Of a stretch of DNA of 64,000 bases, positions 40,471-49,673 are shown in pieces (within the stretch, counting starts at the first letter, position 1; each line of letters begins with the position of its first letter). Position numbers and translations under genes: made by a program. Below the pieces are notes generated by a model. That model was given only the letters and a program-made list of their open reading frames with translations. It searched no databases and was not told the origin of the DNA. This DNA comes from Pseudoxanthomonas sp. J35. GTDB lineage: Bacteria; Pseudomonadota; Gammaproteobacteria; Xanthomonadales; Xanthomonadaceae. The stretch covers positions 186,001 through 250,000 of the forward strand of contig NZ_AZVB01000003.1 of NCBI RefSeq assembly GCF_000513995.1. Direction: 5' to 3'.

Positions 40471-42870
40471 TCATTGTGCCTGCATCGGGGTCCCGCCTGC
40501 AGCCGGCAGCCACAGCTCCATGGTGGTGCCGGCCCCCGGCGTGCTGTCGATCCGCAGGCATCCGCCCAGCTGCGAGGCCAGGCCGTGCGCCATCGACAGG
40601 CCCAGGCCGGTGCCCTTGCCGATGCCCTTGGTGGTGAAGAACGGCTCGATGGAGCGTTCGCGCGTGGCCGCGTCCATGCCCACGCCGGTGTCCTTCACCA
40701 CGATGACGACGTAGCGGCCCGGGGACAGGGCCGGATCCTGGCCGGAGCCTACGTCCTCGCGGCGTGCCGACAGCGTGAGGGTGCCGCCATCGGGCATGGC
40801 GTCGCGCGCGTTCACGCCGAGGTTGAGCAGGGCCATCTCCAGCTGGTTGCCGTCGGCATGGGCGCGCGGCAGGTCCGGTTCGACCTCGATGACGGTACGG
40901 ATGCGCGGGTCGAAGCTGCTGCGCAGCAGCTGGCCCAGGCCGTCGAGCAGGATGGCCACGTCGACCTGCACCGCCTGCAGCGGCTGGCGGCGGGCGAAGG
41001 CGAGCAGGCGCTGGACCAGGGTCGCGGCGCGATCGGCCGACTGCCGCGCCACCGCCAGGGTGCGGCTGCGCCGCTCCGGCGAGGTGGACGGGTCCTCGGC
41101 CAGTTCCAGCGCGGCCATGATCGGGGTCAGCAGGTTGTTGAAGTCGTGGGCCACGCCGCCGGTGAGCTGGCCCATCGCCTCCAGCTTCTGCGACTGGCGC
41201 AGCGCTTCCTCGGTGGCCAGGCGGCCGGTGATGTCCAGCGCCTCCAGGATCACCGCGCTGATCGCGCCGGAGGCGTCGTACAGCGGCCGCAACGACAGGT
41301 CGAACGATCGCCGCCCGACCGGCAGGTTCACCGTGATCTCCTCGCGTATCGCCTCGCCGGCCAGCGCACGCATGAACGCGTCGCGCACCCAGTCGGACAT
41401 CCCCGGCGTGGCGGTGAACCACGGCGTGTTCCAGATCGGCAGGCCGATCACGTCCTGCAGGCGCACGCCGATGGCCTCCAGCGCGGTGCGGTTGGTGTCC
41501 TGCAGTGTGCCGTCCAGTGCGCAGCGGCCCTGCAGCTGGTAGCTGCTCTCGAACAGGCTGCGCAGCTGCGCCTGCGAGTCGGCCAGCGCCCGTACCGCGG
41601 CGTTGATGTCGGTGACGTCGCGCGCGCTGCAGTAGAACTTGCCGCCTTCCGGCGTGGCCACCCACGACAGCGTGCGGTAGTCGCCGTCGCGGGTGCGGAT
41701 GCGGCACTCGAAGCCCAGCAGCGGGATGCCCTCGCGCAGGCGGCGTCCGGCCTCCGATACCGCGGCCAGGTCGTCGGGATGGACCAGGTCGCGCACCGGG
41801 CGCGCCTCCAGGTCCAGCGCCGACCAGCCCAGTACCCGCTGCCAGGCCGGATTGCTCTTCGCCAGCAGGCCGTCGGCGTCCATCACCGCCAGCAGGTCGG
41901 GGGTGACCTGCCAGGTGAGCGAGCGCTCCTGCGCCTGCTCGGCGACCTGCCGTTCCAGCTCGTGGTTGAGCCGGCGCAGGGCCTGCTCGCTGCGCGCACG
42001 CGCGGTCTGGTCCAGGCCGGCGACGAAGATGCCCTCGACCTGGCCGCCGGGGCCGAGCATCGGCTGGTAGATGAAGTCCAGGTGCCGCTCGTGGACCGGG
42101 CCGTCCGGCGTGGCCTGTTCCATGAACACCGCGCCGTTGGCGAGGAACGGCACGCCGGTGGCGTAGACCTGGTCGAGGACCCCGACGTAGCCCTGCGCCA
42201 CCGCGTCCGGCAGCGCCTCGGCGACGGTGCGGCCGACCACGTCGCGGCCGCCGACCACGGTGCGGTAGCTGCTGTTGGCGAACTCGAAGCGGTGCTCCGG
42301 CCCGCGCAGCAGGGCCATGAAGGTCGGCGCCTGCTCGAACATCCGCGCCAGGCGCCCGTACTCGTCGGCCAGGCGTCGCTCGGTGAGCACGCGGCGGGTG
42401 GTCTCGTGGCAGACGTTGAGCATCGCCACCACCTGCCCGTCCGGTTCGCGCACGGGGCTGTAGGCGAAGGTCCACCAGGTGTCCTCGGGGAAGCCGTTGC
42501 GCTCCATGCGCAGGTACATGTCTTCCACCCAGGTGGCGGTGCCGGACATCACCGATTCGCATAGCGGGCGGATGTCGTCCCACAGCTCCGACCACACCAC
42601 CGGGATCGGCTTGCCCAGCGCCCCGGGCTCCTTGGCGCCGAGCACGTCCATGTAGCGGTCGTTGTAGAACAGCAGCAGGTCCGCGCCCCAGCCCAGGCAC
42701 ATGGGGAAGCGCGAGCCGAGCATGATCGACAGCGTGGTCTTCAGCTCGTCGGGCCACTGCTCCGGCTCGCCGAGCGGATGCCGCGACCAGTCGTGGTTCG
42801 CGATCCGGGCCGCCATCACCCCGCCGCCACGCAGGAACTGGATGCCGGCGGTCGAGGAAGCGTCGCTCAT
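40471..42870 (-). CDS. multi-PAS sensor histidine kinase, soluble
   Basis: 799 residues from ATG 42870; an ATG at 42909 is an alternative, and neither has a clear ribosome site. There is no transmembrane segment. Four PAS-like sensor domains precede the kinase (starting near ANHDWSRHPLGEPEQWPDEL, ARMFEQAPTFMALLRG, TWQVTPDLLAVMDADGLL and SLFESSYQLQGRCALDG). The H box is MGQLTGGVAHDFNNLL with His575; the N, G1 and G2 boxes are NLGVNARDAMPDGG, VKDTGVGM and GKGTGLGL. The first PAS resembles those of blue-light or redox kinases but no LOV cysteine motif is evident. It probably phosphorylates the next-gene receiver. Confidence 0.92.
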   Translation of the reverse strand: MSDASSTAGIQFLRGGGVMAARIANHDWSRHPLGEPEQWPDELKTTLSIMLGSRFPMCLGWGADLLLFYNDRYMDVLGAKEPGALGKPIPVVWSELWDDIRPLCESVMSGTATWVEDMYLRMERNGFPEDTWWTFAYSPVREPDGQVVAMLNVCHETTRRVLTERRLADEYGRLARMFEQAPTFMALLRGPEHRFEFANSSYRTVVGGRDVVGRTVAEALPDAVAQGYVGVLDQVYATGVPFLANGAVFMEQATPDGPVHERHLDFIYQPMLGPGGQVEGIFVAGLDQTARARSEQALRRLNHELERQVAEQAQERSLTWQVTPDLLAVMDADGLLAKSNPAWQRVLGWSALDLEARPVRDLVHPDDLAAVSEAGRRLREGIPLLGFECRIRTRDGDYRTLSWVATPEGGKFYCSARDVTDINAAVRALADSQAQLRSLFESSYQLQGRCALDGTLQDTNRTALEAIGVRLQDVIGLPIWNTPWFTATPGMSDWVRDAFMRALAGEAIREEITVNLPVGRRSFDLSLRPLYDASGAISAVILEALDITGRLATEEALRQSQKLEAMGQLTGGVAHDFNNLLTPIMAALELAEDPSTSPERRSRTLAVARQSADRAATLVQRLLAFARRQPLQAVQVDVAILLDGLGQLLRSSFDPRIRTVIEVEPDLPRAHADGNQLEMALLNLGVNARDAMPDGGTLTLSARREDVGSGQDPALSPGRYVVIVVKDTGVGMDAATRERSIEPFFTTKGIGKGTGLGLSMAHGLASQLGGCLRIDSTPGAGTTMELWLPAAGGTPMQAQ

Positions 42871-43009
42871 GGGGCGGCAATGGCCGGGAAGGTCGGCCGA
42901 TGCTGGCATATTGGTGCGTGAACGAGGTGAGGAGGCCAGGTCCACCTGGGGGAACTCGTTCACGCCGGCGTGGTCAGCATGGCTTCTCCCCGGACACCGA
43001 CCTCGACCC

Positions 43010-44008
43010 TTGCCCCATCCCGCCCAGGCCGCATGGCGCGACGAACTGCTGCCCCGCGTGGTCGCGGCCGGCGGCAGCGTGCTGCTGCTCGCGCTGGGGT
43101 GGAAGCTGGCCAGCGGACTGGTCCCGATCGGCATGCCGCGGATCGAGGAGACGCCGCGGTTGCGGGTGGTGTTCTCCCCGCGCAACGCGGCGCCGGACCT
43201 GCCCGTACCGCCTCCGGCCGTCCTGCCTGCCGCGCCGGTGCAGGACGCGCGCGCGCCGGCCTCGCCACCGCCGCCACAGTCGCGATCCGACAAACCGCAG
43301 CCCGCGCCGCCCCCAGCCGCACCGCGCAATGCCGTGCCCACCCTGTTCGGCGAGGATGGCCGGCCGCGCCTGCCGGCGCAGCTCGCCGACCGCTGGGAGA
43401 CGGCGAAGCCCGCGCCGGGCGGCAAACCCGTCGAGCCCGAACGCAACCCGCTCGAGCGCCGCAATCCCGTCGACGCGCGCAGGACCCGTTTCGCCGACGA
43501 CTGGGTCAGCGATGGCGATGCGGCCGAGGTCATCAACCAGCAGATCGCCCGCGCGCAGAGCAAGATCGCCGAGTTCCTGCTGGGCAAGGACATCCAGCAC
43601 GCCCGCGCGCGGCCATCGCCGGAAGTGCGCTTCAACCCGGTCCGCCACGAGCGCGTGGCCGATCTCGGCAGCGAGGCCACCGGCGACGCGTACAAGGCCG
43701 CGCCGATCCCCTACGAACCGGCGCCCGGCCTGGAGGGCGAGGCCAGCCGCCGCATCCGCGAACAGGTCGCGGCGCTGGAGACGGCGTACTCGCGCTGCGA
43801 CCGCGCGCGCCTGCGCCGGCTGATGCAGCCGCTGCTGGCGCATCTGGACGAACTGCAGAAGGCCGAGACCGCGTTCGCGCGCGGTGCCGACCCGGTGCGC
43901 GCCCGGCACATGCTGCCGAACGTGGCCAATACCGCCTACGACATGGCGCGCCGCGCGCTGTGGTATGCCGACACGCGCATGGCCGGCTGCACCGCTGGCG
44001 CGGGATGA
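43010..44008 (+). CDS. proline-rich membrane-anchored protein, unknown function
   Basis: About 332 residues; the start is uncertain, and a TTG at 43010 is taken because the frame is coding-like only from there. One N-terminal transmembrane helix (VVAAGGSVLLLALGWKLA) is followed by a Pro/Ala-rich periplasmic linker (about 60-110), a charged region (RFADDWVSDGDAAEVINQQI) and a helical C-terminal part with ALETAYSRCDRARLRRLMQP. The overall plan is TonB-like, but no TonB C-terminal domain is seen. Divergent from the kinase gene. Conserved hypothetical at best. Confidence 0.6.
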   Translation: MPHPAQAAWRDELLPRVVAAGGSVLLLALGWKLASGLVPIGMPRIEETPRLRVVFSPRNAAPDLPVPPPAVLPAAPVQDARAPASPPPPQSRSDKPQPAPPPAAPRNAVPTLFGEDGRPRLPAQLADRWETAKPAPGGKPVEPERNPLERRNPVDARRTRFADDWVSDGDAAEVINQQIARAQSKIAEFLLGKDIQHARARPSPEVRFNPVRHERVADLGSEATGDAYKAAPIPYEPAPGLEGEASRRIREQVAALETAYSRCDRARLRRLMQPLLAHLDELQKAETAFARGADPVRARHMLPNVANTAYDMARRALWYADTRMAGCTAGAG

Positions 44009-44057
44009 GGCCTGGCAGGCGGCGCGCCGTCGAAGCGGTCGCGCCGCGTGCTGCCGG

Positions 44058-44300
44058 TCAGGCCGGCTGGATGAAGTAGGGCTCGACCGTGCCCTTGATC
44101 TTGAGCGTCATCGGGTTGCCGCGGCGGTCGCGCGAGCGGCCGACCTGGACCCGGATCCAGCCTTCGCTGACCGAATACTCCTCGACGTTGTCGCGTTCCT
44201 CGCCATTGAAGCGGATGCCCACGCCGCGCTCGATGATGGCGGCGTCGTAATAGGGGCTGCGCGGGTCCAGGGCCAGTCGGTCGGGGGGCGTATCGCTCAT
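44058..44300 (-). CDS. DUF3297 family protein
   Basis: 80 residues, full length for the family: MSDTPPDRLALDPRSPYYD then GVGIRFNGEERDNVEEY and MTLKIKGTVEPYF. Soluble, uncharacterised; the family is common in proteobacteria. The start at 44300 is fixed by the typical N-terminus. Confidence 0.88.
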   Translation of the reverse strand: MSDTPPDRLALDPRSPYYDAAIIERGVGIRFNGEERDNVEEYSVSEGWIRVQVGRSRDRRGNPMTLKIKGTVEPYFIQPA

Positions 44301-44556
44301 CGGAATGCGTAGGGTCTGCGGCCGGCGGCGCCGGCGGAATGCAAAGGATAGCAATGCACGTGCGTTCCGCATGGCCTGTCCGCGCCGCGACGGGCGTTGA
44401 GCTGGTCGAGGACGCCACCGGGGAAGGGGCGGCGGCTCTTCGCTGGCGCTTCACGGCCACCGCTGCAGCATCGCGCCGGCGGAAAGGGACCCCCGTGGCA
44501 GACGCCGTGTGGCACGCGGGGAAGCGTCGGGAATGGAACAGCACGAGGTGTCCATC

Positions 44557-44766
44557 ATGAAGAACATGGCCGGTCTTGCCTCCACGGTTGCGGGCTTCGG
44601 TCCGCTTGCCTTCCTGTCCATCCAGCACACGCCACCCGGGACGGTCCCGGAAGCCTTCACCAACGAGGAGCGCGCGCGGGCCTTCCGCAATGCGCTGCCG
44701 GTGGTGACGGCGAATACCTATCACTGGCAGTTCCGGGACCTTGCGCCGGGCCTGGTCGAGGGTTGA
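44557..44766 (+). CDS. small hypothetical protein
   Basis: 69 residues from ATG 44557, with GAGG eight bases before; an in-frame ATG at 44533 would add eight. The N-terminus is weakly hydrophobic (GLASTVAGFGPLAFLSIQ), followed by a helical, charged part. No family recognised. It lies alone in a 700-base gap and its codon use agrees with coding, but conservation is unknown. Confidence 0.4.
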   Translation: MKNMAGLASTVAGFGPLAFLSIQHTPPGTVPEAFTNEERARAFRNALPVVTANTYHWQFRDLAPGLVEG

Positions 44767-44832
44767 GCGTGGCGGACGGCGAAGCCCTGGGCGGGCACGC
44801 ATCACCCCTGGGGCGATGACGTGCGCGGGATA

Positions 44833-44884
44833 GCCCGCGTCCGCAGGACGCGGGCGTTCGCCGGCATGCGCGCCAGGGGCGCGC
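44833..44884. terminator. two adjacent GC hairpins
   Basis: 44833-44855 is a perfect 10-bp stem (GCCCGCGTCC / GGACGCGGGC) with a three-base loop, and 44868-44884 is a 7-bp stem (GCGCGCC / GGCGCGC) with a three-base loop. They stand between the small gene and yaeQ. No T run, so a role in ending transcription is only probable. Confidence 0.4.
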
Positions 44885-44998
44885 GAACATGCCGTCCCAC
44901 CCGGTGGGAGAGGGGATGAAGGGCGGGTGCGCGTATCATGCGCAGCTTCCCGCGCCGCGCCGCCGTCCAGGCCGCGGCCACCGTCCCCAGGAATCCCC

Positions 44999-45553
44999 AT
45001 GGCGTTGAAGGCCACCGTGGTCCGTGCCGAGCTGCAGGTCAGCGACATGGACCGCCATTACTACGCGAGCCATCCGCTCACCCTTGCCCGGCATCCGTCC
45101 GAGACCGAGGAGCGGCTGATGGTGCGGCTGCTGGCCTTCGCCATGCATGCCGACGAGCGCCTGGAGTTCGGCCGCGGCCTCAGCACCGACGAGGACCCGG
45201 ACCTGTGGCAGCGCGACTACACCGGCGACATCGAGCGCTGGATCGAGGTCGGCCAGCCGGACGAGGCGCGGCTGCGCAAGGCCTGCGCCCGTGCCCGCGA
45301 GGTGGTGGTGCTCAACTACGGCGGCCGCGCCGCCGAGCTGTGGTGGGAGAAGGTCGGCCCGGCGCTGGCCCGCCACGACAACCTCGTCGTATGGGACCTG
45401 CCGGCCGCGCAGGTGCAGGCGCTCGCCACGCTGTACGGCCGCGGCCTGCGCCTGACCGTGATGATCCAGGACGGCGAGGTGCGCCTGCTGGGAGCCGACG
45501 GCAGCGAGGTGGCGATCCAGCCGGTCGCGCGCATGGGCGCACAGGCGGCCTGA
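44999..45553 (+). CDS. yaeQ: YaeQ family protein
   Basis: 184 residues (E. coli 181). The family sequence is unmistakable: MALKATVVRAELQVSDMDRH at the start, HPSETEERLMVRLLAFAMHA, and LVVWDLPAAQVQAL near the C-terminus. The fold is related to PD-(D/E)XK nucleases (known for the family), with Asp and Glu residues in ERLEFGRGLSTDEDPDLW. Its cellular role is unclear; it was first noted as a high-copy suppressor of rfaH. The flavoprotein gene starts ten bases after its stop, so the two form an operon. Confidence 0.93.
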   Translation: MALKATVVRAELQVSDMDRHYYASHPLTLARHPSETEERLMVRLLAFAMHADERLEFGRGLSTDEDPDLWQRDYTGDIERWIEVGQPDEARLRKACARAREVVVLNYGGRAAELWWEKVGPALARHDNLVVWDLPAAQVQALATLYGRGLRLTVMIQDGEVRLLGADGSEVAIQPVARMGAQAA

Positions 45554-45562
45554 GGCAACGCG

Positions 45563-46753
45563 GTGTCGCAGCGTTACGACGCCATCGTCATCGGCGCCGG
45601 CGCCGCCGGGCTGATGTGCGCATTCACCGCCGGCGCGCGCGGCCTGCGCGTGCTGGTGGTCGAGCATGCCAACAAGGTCGGCAAGAAGATCCTGATGTCC
45701 GGCGGCGGGCGCTGCAATTTCACCAACACCGGCACGACCCCGGCCAACTACCTGTCGGCCAACCCGCACTTCTGCAAGTCGGCGCTGGCCCGCTACACGC
45801 CCTGGCACTTCATCGACCTGGTCGAGAAGCACCGCATCGCGTACCACGAGAAGGCGCCGGGCCAGCTGTTCTGCGACGTGTCCTCCAAGCTGATCGTGAA
45901 GATGCTGGTGGACGAGTGCGCCGCGGCCGGCGTGGAGATCCGCACCCATTGCACGATCGAGCGCGTCGAGCACGGCGACGACGGCGGTTTCCGCCTGCGC
46001 ACCGCGCAGGGCAGCTTCGCCGCGCCGGCGCTGGTGGTGGCCAGCGGCGGGCTGTCGATCCCCAGCCTCGGCGCCACCGGTTTCGGCTACGAACTGGCCC
46101 GCCAGTTCGGCCACGCAGTGCTGCCGACGCGCGCCGGCCTGGTGCCGCTGACCCTGTCCGGCAAGCACCAGGAGCGCCTGGCCGACCTGTCCGGCGTGGC
46201 CCTGGAAGTGGAGGCGCGTTGCAACGGGCGCAGCTTCCGCGAGGCGATGCTGTTCACCCACCGCGGCGTCAGCGGCCCGGCGATCCTGCAGATTTCCTCC
46301 TACTGGCAGCCCGGCGACGAGTTGCGCCTGGACCTGCTGCCCGGCCGCGACGCCCACGACTGGCTGCGCGCGCAGCAGAAGGCGCGCCCGGACGCCGAAC
46401 TGAAGACGGTGCTGGCCGAGGCCATGCCGAAGCGCTTCGCCCAGCGCCTGTGCGAGGTGTGGCTGCCGAACCGGCCGATGCGGCAGTACGACCCGCCGCA
46501 GCTGCGCCAGGCCGCGGCGCTGCTCGCCGACTGGCCGCTGGTGGCCAGCGGCACCGAGGGCTACCGCACCGCCGAGGTGACCCTGGGCGGCGTCGATACC
46601 GACGGCGTGTCCTCCAGCACCCTGCAGTCGCGCCGGGTGCCGGGCCTGTACTTCGTCGGCGAAGTGCTCGACGTCACCGGCTGGCTGGGCGGCTTCAACT
46701 TCCAGTGGGCGTGGGCTTCGGGCCATGCCGCGGGCAGCGCGCTCGCCGCCTGA
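45563..46753 (+). CDS. HI0933/YhiN-family FAD-dependent oxidoreductase
   Basis: 396 residues from GTG 45563. The Rossmann dinucleotide motif is AIVIGAGAAGLMCA at the N-terminus, followed by the family signature KKILMSGGGRCNFTN, and the C-terminal FAD motif appears as GLYFVGEVLDVTGWLGGFN. BaiN-like and YhiN proteins belong to this family; a few are suggested to act on steroids or tRNA but the general substrate is unknown. Probably co-transcribed with yaeQ. Confidence 0.92.
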   Translation: MSQRYDAIVIGAGAAGLMCAFTAGARGLRVLVVEHANKVGKKILMSGGGRCNFTNTGTTPANYLSANPHFCKSALARYTPWHFIDLVEKHRIAYHEKAPGQLFCDVSSKLIVKMLVDECAAAGVEIRTHCTIERVEHGDDGGFRLRTAQGSFAAPALVVASGGLSIPSLGATGFGYELARQFGHAVLPTRAGLVPLTLSGKHQERLADLSGVALEVEARCNGRSFREAMLFTHRGVSGPAILQISSYWQPGDELRLDLLPGRDAHDWLRAQQKARPDAELKTVLAEAMPKRFAQRLCEVWLPNRPMRQYDPPQLRQAAALLADWPLVASGTEGYRTAEVTLGGVDTDGVSSSTLQSRRVPGLYFVGEVLDVTGWLGGFNFQWAWASGHAAGSALAA

Positions 46754-46977
46754 AAAAATCCGATGCACCGGAATGGGGCGCGCGCATCGCGCTTCACGCA
46801 TGCGCGGAAGGCATCAGCTCATGCGCTGAACGCTTCATCGCACCACGCGATTTTTCACTGCACTCCGACGCACGCGTTGCAATCCTTCCGCGCTGTGGTG
46901 GCTGCCGGCGGGGCGCCACCCGTGTATGGCGGGCACGAGCAATGGACGACGCAAGAGCGTCTGCACGACAGGCGGTG

Positions 46978-47265
46978 ATGATCGACATCGACCGGGAACG
47001 CGAGCACTGGCGCCAGCGCTACCACGGTCTGCCGCGCGCACGCGCGATGCGCAGCTTCGCCCGGTACTGGCCGGTGCTGTGCGCGGTGTACGACGTGTAC
47101 CTCAACCATCCCCGCGCCGGGCGCGGCGAGGCCATGCGCCTGTACCTGGGGCGCGAGGACGTGGCCTCCAGCCTGCTGACCGAGGACGAGGCGGCGACGG
47201 TGTTCGAGCGGGCCTGGCAGCGGATCGAGGGCGTGCCGGCGAGCGGCCCGGCCGGCGTCCCCTAG
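46978..47265 (+). CDS. small hypothetical protein
   Basis: 95 residues from ATG 46978 (GTG 46975 and ATG 46942 are in-frame alternatives). The charged N-terminus IDREREHWRQRYHG is followed by helical text with many Arg and Tyr (ARYWPVLCAVYDVYLNHPRA, MRLYLGREDVASSLLTEDEA). It seems soluble and acid-base balanced. No family is recognised. The 220 bases before it hold nothing else I can name. Confidence 0.65.
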   Translation: MIDIDREREHWRQRYHGLPRARAMRSFARYWPVLCAVYDVYLNHPRAGRGEAMRLYLGREDVASSLLTEDEAATVFERAWQRIEGVPASGPAGVP

Positions 47266-47475
47266 GCGCCCGGCGCCGGCCGCCGGCACTCCATCCCGGT
47301 CGTCGGGCCCGGCGGGCAGCTGCGCGTATCGTGGCGCAATGCCGGCCGGGCCGGTTCGCGTCCGCTCCCGATCCGGCGCGTTCCGTCGCCGCATCGGGGC
47401 TTCCGTCGCAGGCGGGGTTCCCATGGGGGCGGCGACCGCTATGCTCCGCGGCAACGTAGAACCCCGCGGTGCCGC

Positions 47476-48759
47476 GTGACCACCAGCCTGTTCCTGATCC
47501 TGCGCATCCTGTTCGCCTGGGCCGTCGCCATCCTGCTGGCCGGCTTCGTCTGGGACGGCGTGTTCAATGGCGTCGGCGGCATCTTCTGGCTGCTGGCGCT
47601 GGGCACCATGGTCGTCGCGCTGCTCGGCGCGATCACCCACCTGCGCCGGGTCCGGCTGATCGCCGGGCGGGTGGACGCCAACACCATCAGCGCCCACCAG
47701 CAGCGCCGCATCGAGGTGCCGCTGGACGCCGATGCCGCCTTCGCCATCGTCGCCGCCGCGGTGCGCGAGCTGCCGCGGGTGGAGGACATCGAGGAGTCGC
47801 GCGGCAGCCTGCAGGTGCGGGCGCGGGTGCGGCGCAGCGATCCGTTCGGCGGCATCCAGCCCTCGCGCTGGAACCTGCTGGCGCGCTTCGCCATCACCCA
47901 CGACCGGGTCCTGGCCACGGTGCAGCCGGGCGACGGCATCAGCAGCGCGACCCTGCTGTGCGAGCCGGACGCGCCGCACTGGGTCGACCTGTTCGCCCTG
48001 GACGAAGGCAGCAACTACGAGAACGCCGAGGCCCTGCAGCGCTCGGTCAGTCGCCGCGTGGCCGAGCAGCGCCGCGACGAGCAGGCCGCCGCCGAGCGCA
48101 GCGCCACCGACAACGCGCTGACCGTGGCCCGCCTGAACCTGCTGATGGCCCAGGTCGAGCCGCACTTCCTCTACAACACCCTGGCCAACGCCCAGGTGCT
48201 GGCGCGCACCGACCCGCCGCGCTGCGAGCAGATGATCGGCCACCTGATCCAGTACCTGCGCCGCTCGCTGCCGCGCGAGCACGACGCCCTGTCGACCCTG
48301 GGCGAGGAGCTGGAGCGCACCCGCGCCTACCTGGAGATCCTGCGGATCCGCATGGGCGCGCGCCTGCAACTGCACATCGAGGTGGCCGACGAGCTCAAGC
48401 AGGTGCAGCTGCCGTCGATGATGCTGCAGACCCTGGTCGAGAACGCGATCAAGCACGGCCTGGAGCCCAAGCCCGGCGGCGGCAACATCTGGATCCTGGC
48501 GCGCCGCTTCGACGACCACGCCACGGTCACCGTCGCCGACGATGGCCAAGGCTTCGGCGGCGCCACCTCCGGCACCGGCATCGGCCTGAAGAACCTGCGC
48601 GAGCGCCTGCGCCTGACCTATGGCGAGCGCGCATCCTTCTCGATCGTTTCCAACTTCCCCAGCGGCGTGGCCGCGACGCTGTCGCTGCCGGAGACCACTA
48701 CCGTTCCGCCGCCGCTGCCGGGCGTGGCGGGCGTGGAAGGAGAGGCCCGCCATGGTTGA
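47476..48759 (+). CDS. LytS/AlgZ-type sensor histidine kinase (His_kinase family PF06580)
   Basis: 427 residues from GTG 47476. Two N-terminal transmembrane helices (LFLILRILFAWAVAILLAGF and GGIFWLLALGTMVVALLG) are followed by a 130-residue domain of unknown kind, then the kinase core. The phosphoacceptor is His230 in QVEPHFLYNTLAN, and the ATPase N box is VENAIKHGLEPKPGG. The cognate LytTR regulator overlaps its 3' end by eight bases. The kinase type fits cell-envelope or motility control in gamma-proteobacteria. Confidence 0.92.
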   Translation: MTTSLFLILRILFAWAVAILLAGFVWDGVFNGVGGIFWLLALGTMVVALLGAITHLRRVRLIAGRVDANTISAHQQRRIEVPLDADAAFAIVAAAVRELPRVEDIEESRGSLQVRARVRRSDPFGGIQPSRWNLLARFAITHDRVLATVQPGDGISSATLLCEPDAPHWVDLFALDEGSNYENAEALQRSVSRRVAEQRRDEQAAAERSATDNALTVARLNLLMAQVEPHFLYNTLANAQVLARTDPPRCEQMIGHLIQYLRRSLPREHDALSTLGEELERTRAYLEILRIRMGARLQLHIEVADELKQVQLPSMMLQTLVENAIKHGLEPKPGGGNIWILARRFDDHATVTVADDGQGFGGATSGTGIGLKNLRERLRLTYGERASFSIVSNFPSGVAATLSLPETTTVPPPLPGVAGVEGEARHG

Positions 48760-49522
48760 TTGCGTGATCGCCGAAGACGAGGAGCTGCTGCGTACCTCGC
48801 TGCTGCTGCAGCTGGGCGAGGTCTGGCCCGGGCTGCGCATCGTCGCCGAGTGCGAGGACGGCGCCTGCGCCCTGGAAGCCATCGCCGAGCACCAGCCGGA
48901 CGTGGCCTTCCTCGACATCCGCATGCCCGGCCTGACCGGCATCGAGGTCGCCGCGGCGATGTCCGAGGTCAGCCCGCGCACCCAGGTGGTGTTCGTCACC
49001 GCCTACGACCAGTACGCGATCGACGCCTTCGAGCAGGGCGCGGTCGACTACCTGCTCAAGCCGGTGGCGCGCGACCGCCTGCAGGCCACCGTGCAGCGCG
49101 TGCAGTCGCGGATGGCCGCCGGCCGCCCCGACCAGGCCACCCTGGATACGCTGCTGCGCCACCTGCAGCAGCGCCCGGCCGAGCCGAGCGCGCCGCCGCC
49201 GCTGGCCTGGATCACCGCCAACGCCGGCCGCGAGACGCGCCTGATCATGCTCGACGAGGTGCTCTACTTCCGCGCCGACAGCAAGTACACGGTGGTGGTC
49301 ACCGAGGCCGGCGAGGCGCTGCTGCGCACGCCGCTGAAGGAACTGCTGGCCGCGCTGGACCCGCACCAGTTCCGGCAGATCCACCGTTCCACCATCGTCA
49401 ACCTGCGCGCCGTGGCCTCGGTGGTCCGCGACGACAGCGGCAAGGGCACGCTGCGCCTGAAGGGCCGCAGCGAAACCCTGCCGGTGAGCGTGCCGTACAT
49501 GGCCCTGTTCCGCGGGATGTGA
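48752..49522 (+). CDS. LytTR-family response regulator
   Basis: 256 residues. Receiver domain at 1-125 with Asp9-type acidic pocket, phosphoacceptor Asp55 (VAFLDIRMPG), Thr in FVTAYD and Lys in LLKPV. The LytTR DNA-binding domain (about 150-254) shows IMLDEVLYFRADSKYTVVV and FRQIHRSTIVNLRAV. It should bind direct repeats as a dimer. It is coupled to the kinase by an eight-base overlap. Start ATG 48752 follows GGAGAGG. Confidence 0.94.
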   Translation: MVDCVIAEDEELLRTSLLLQLGEVWPGLRIVAECEDGACALEAIAEHQPDVAFLDIRMPGLTGIEVAAAMSEVSPRTQVVFVTAYDQYAIDAFEQGAVDYLLKPVARDRLQATVQRVQSRMAAGRPDQATLDTLLRHLQQRPAEPSAPPPLAWITANAGRETRLIMLDEVLYFRADSKYTVVVTEAGEALLRTPLKELLAALDPHQFRQIHRSTIVNLRAVASVVRDDSGKGTLRLKGRSETLPVSVPYMALFRGM

Positions 49523-49673
49523 GCGCAGGAGGAGGCGAATGCCACTGCACTGCGACGGTTCGCCGCCGCCGTGCATCCACAAGGAGTTGCCGCATGAAGT
49601 CCCGGGTTCCCCCGAGTTCCCTGGCCCCGCGCGCGACCGGATGCCGCGTTGCCTGTTCCCCCCGAGGTGTGCC

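Noticed and set aside
43010-44008. TonB energy transducer
   Set aside because: Membrane anchor and Pro-rich linker fit, but the C-terminal TonB domain is missing.
46763-46978. 71-codon frame on plus between the flavoprotein and a small gene
   Set aside because: His/Ala-rich without ribosome site; looks like chance.
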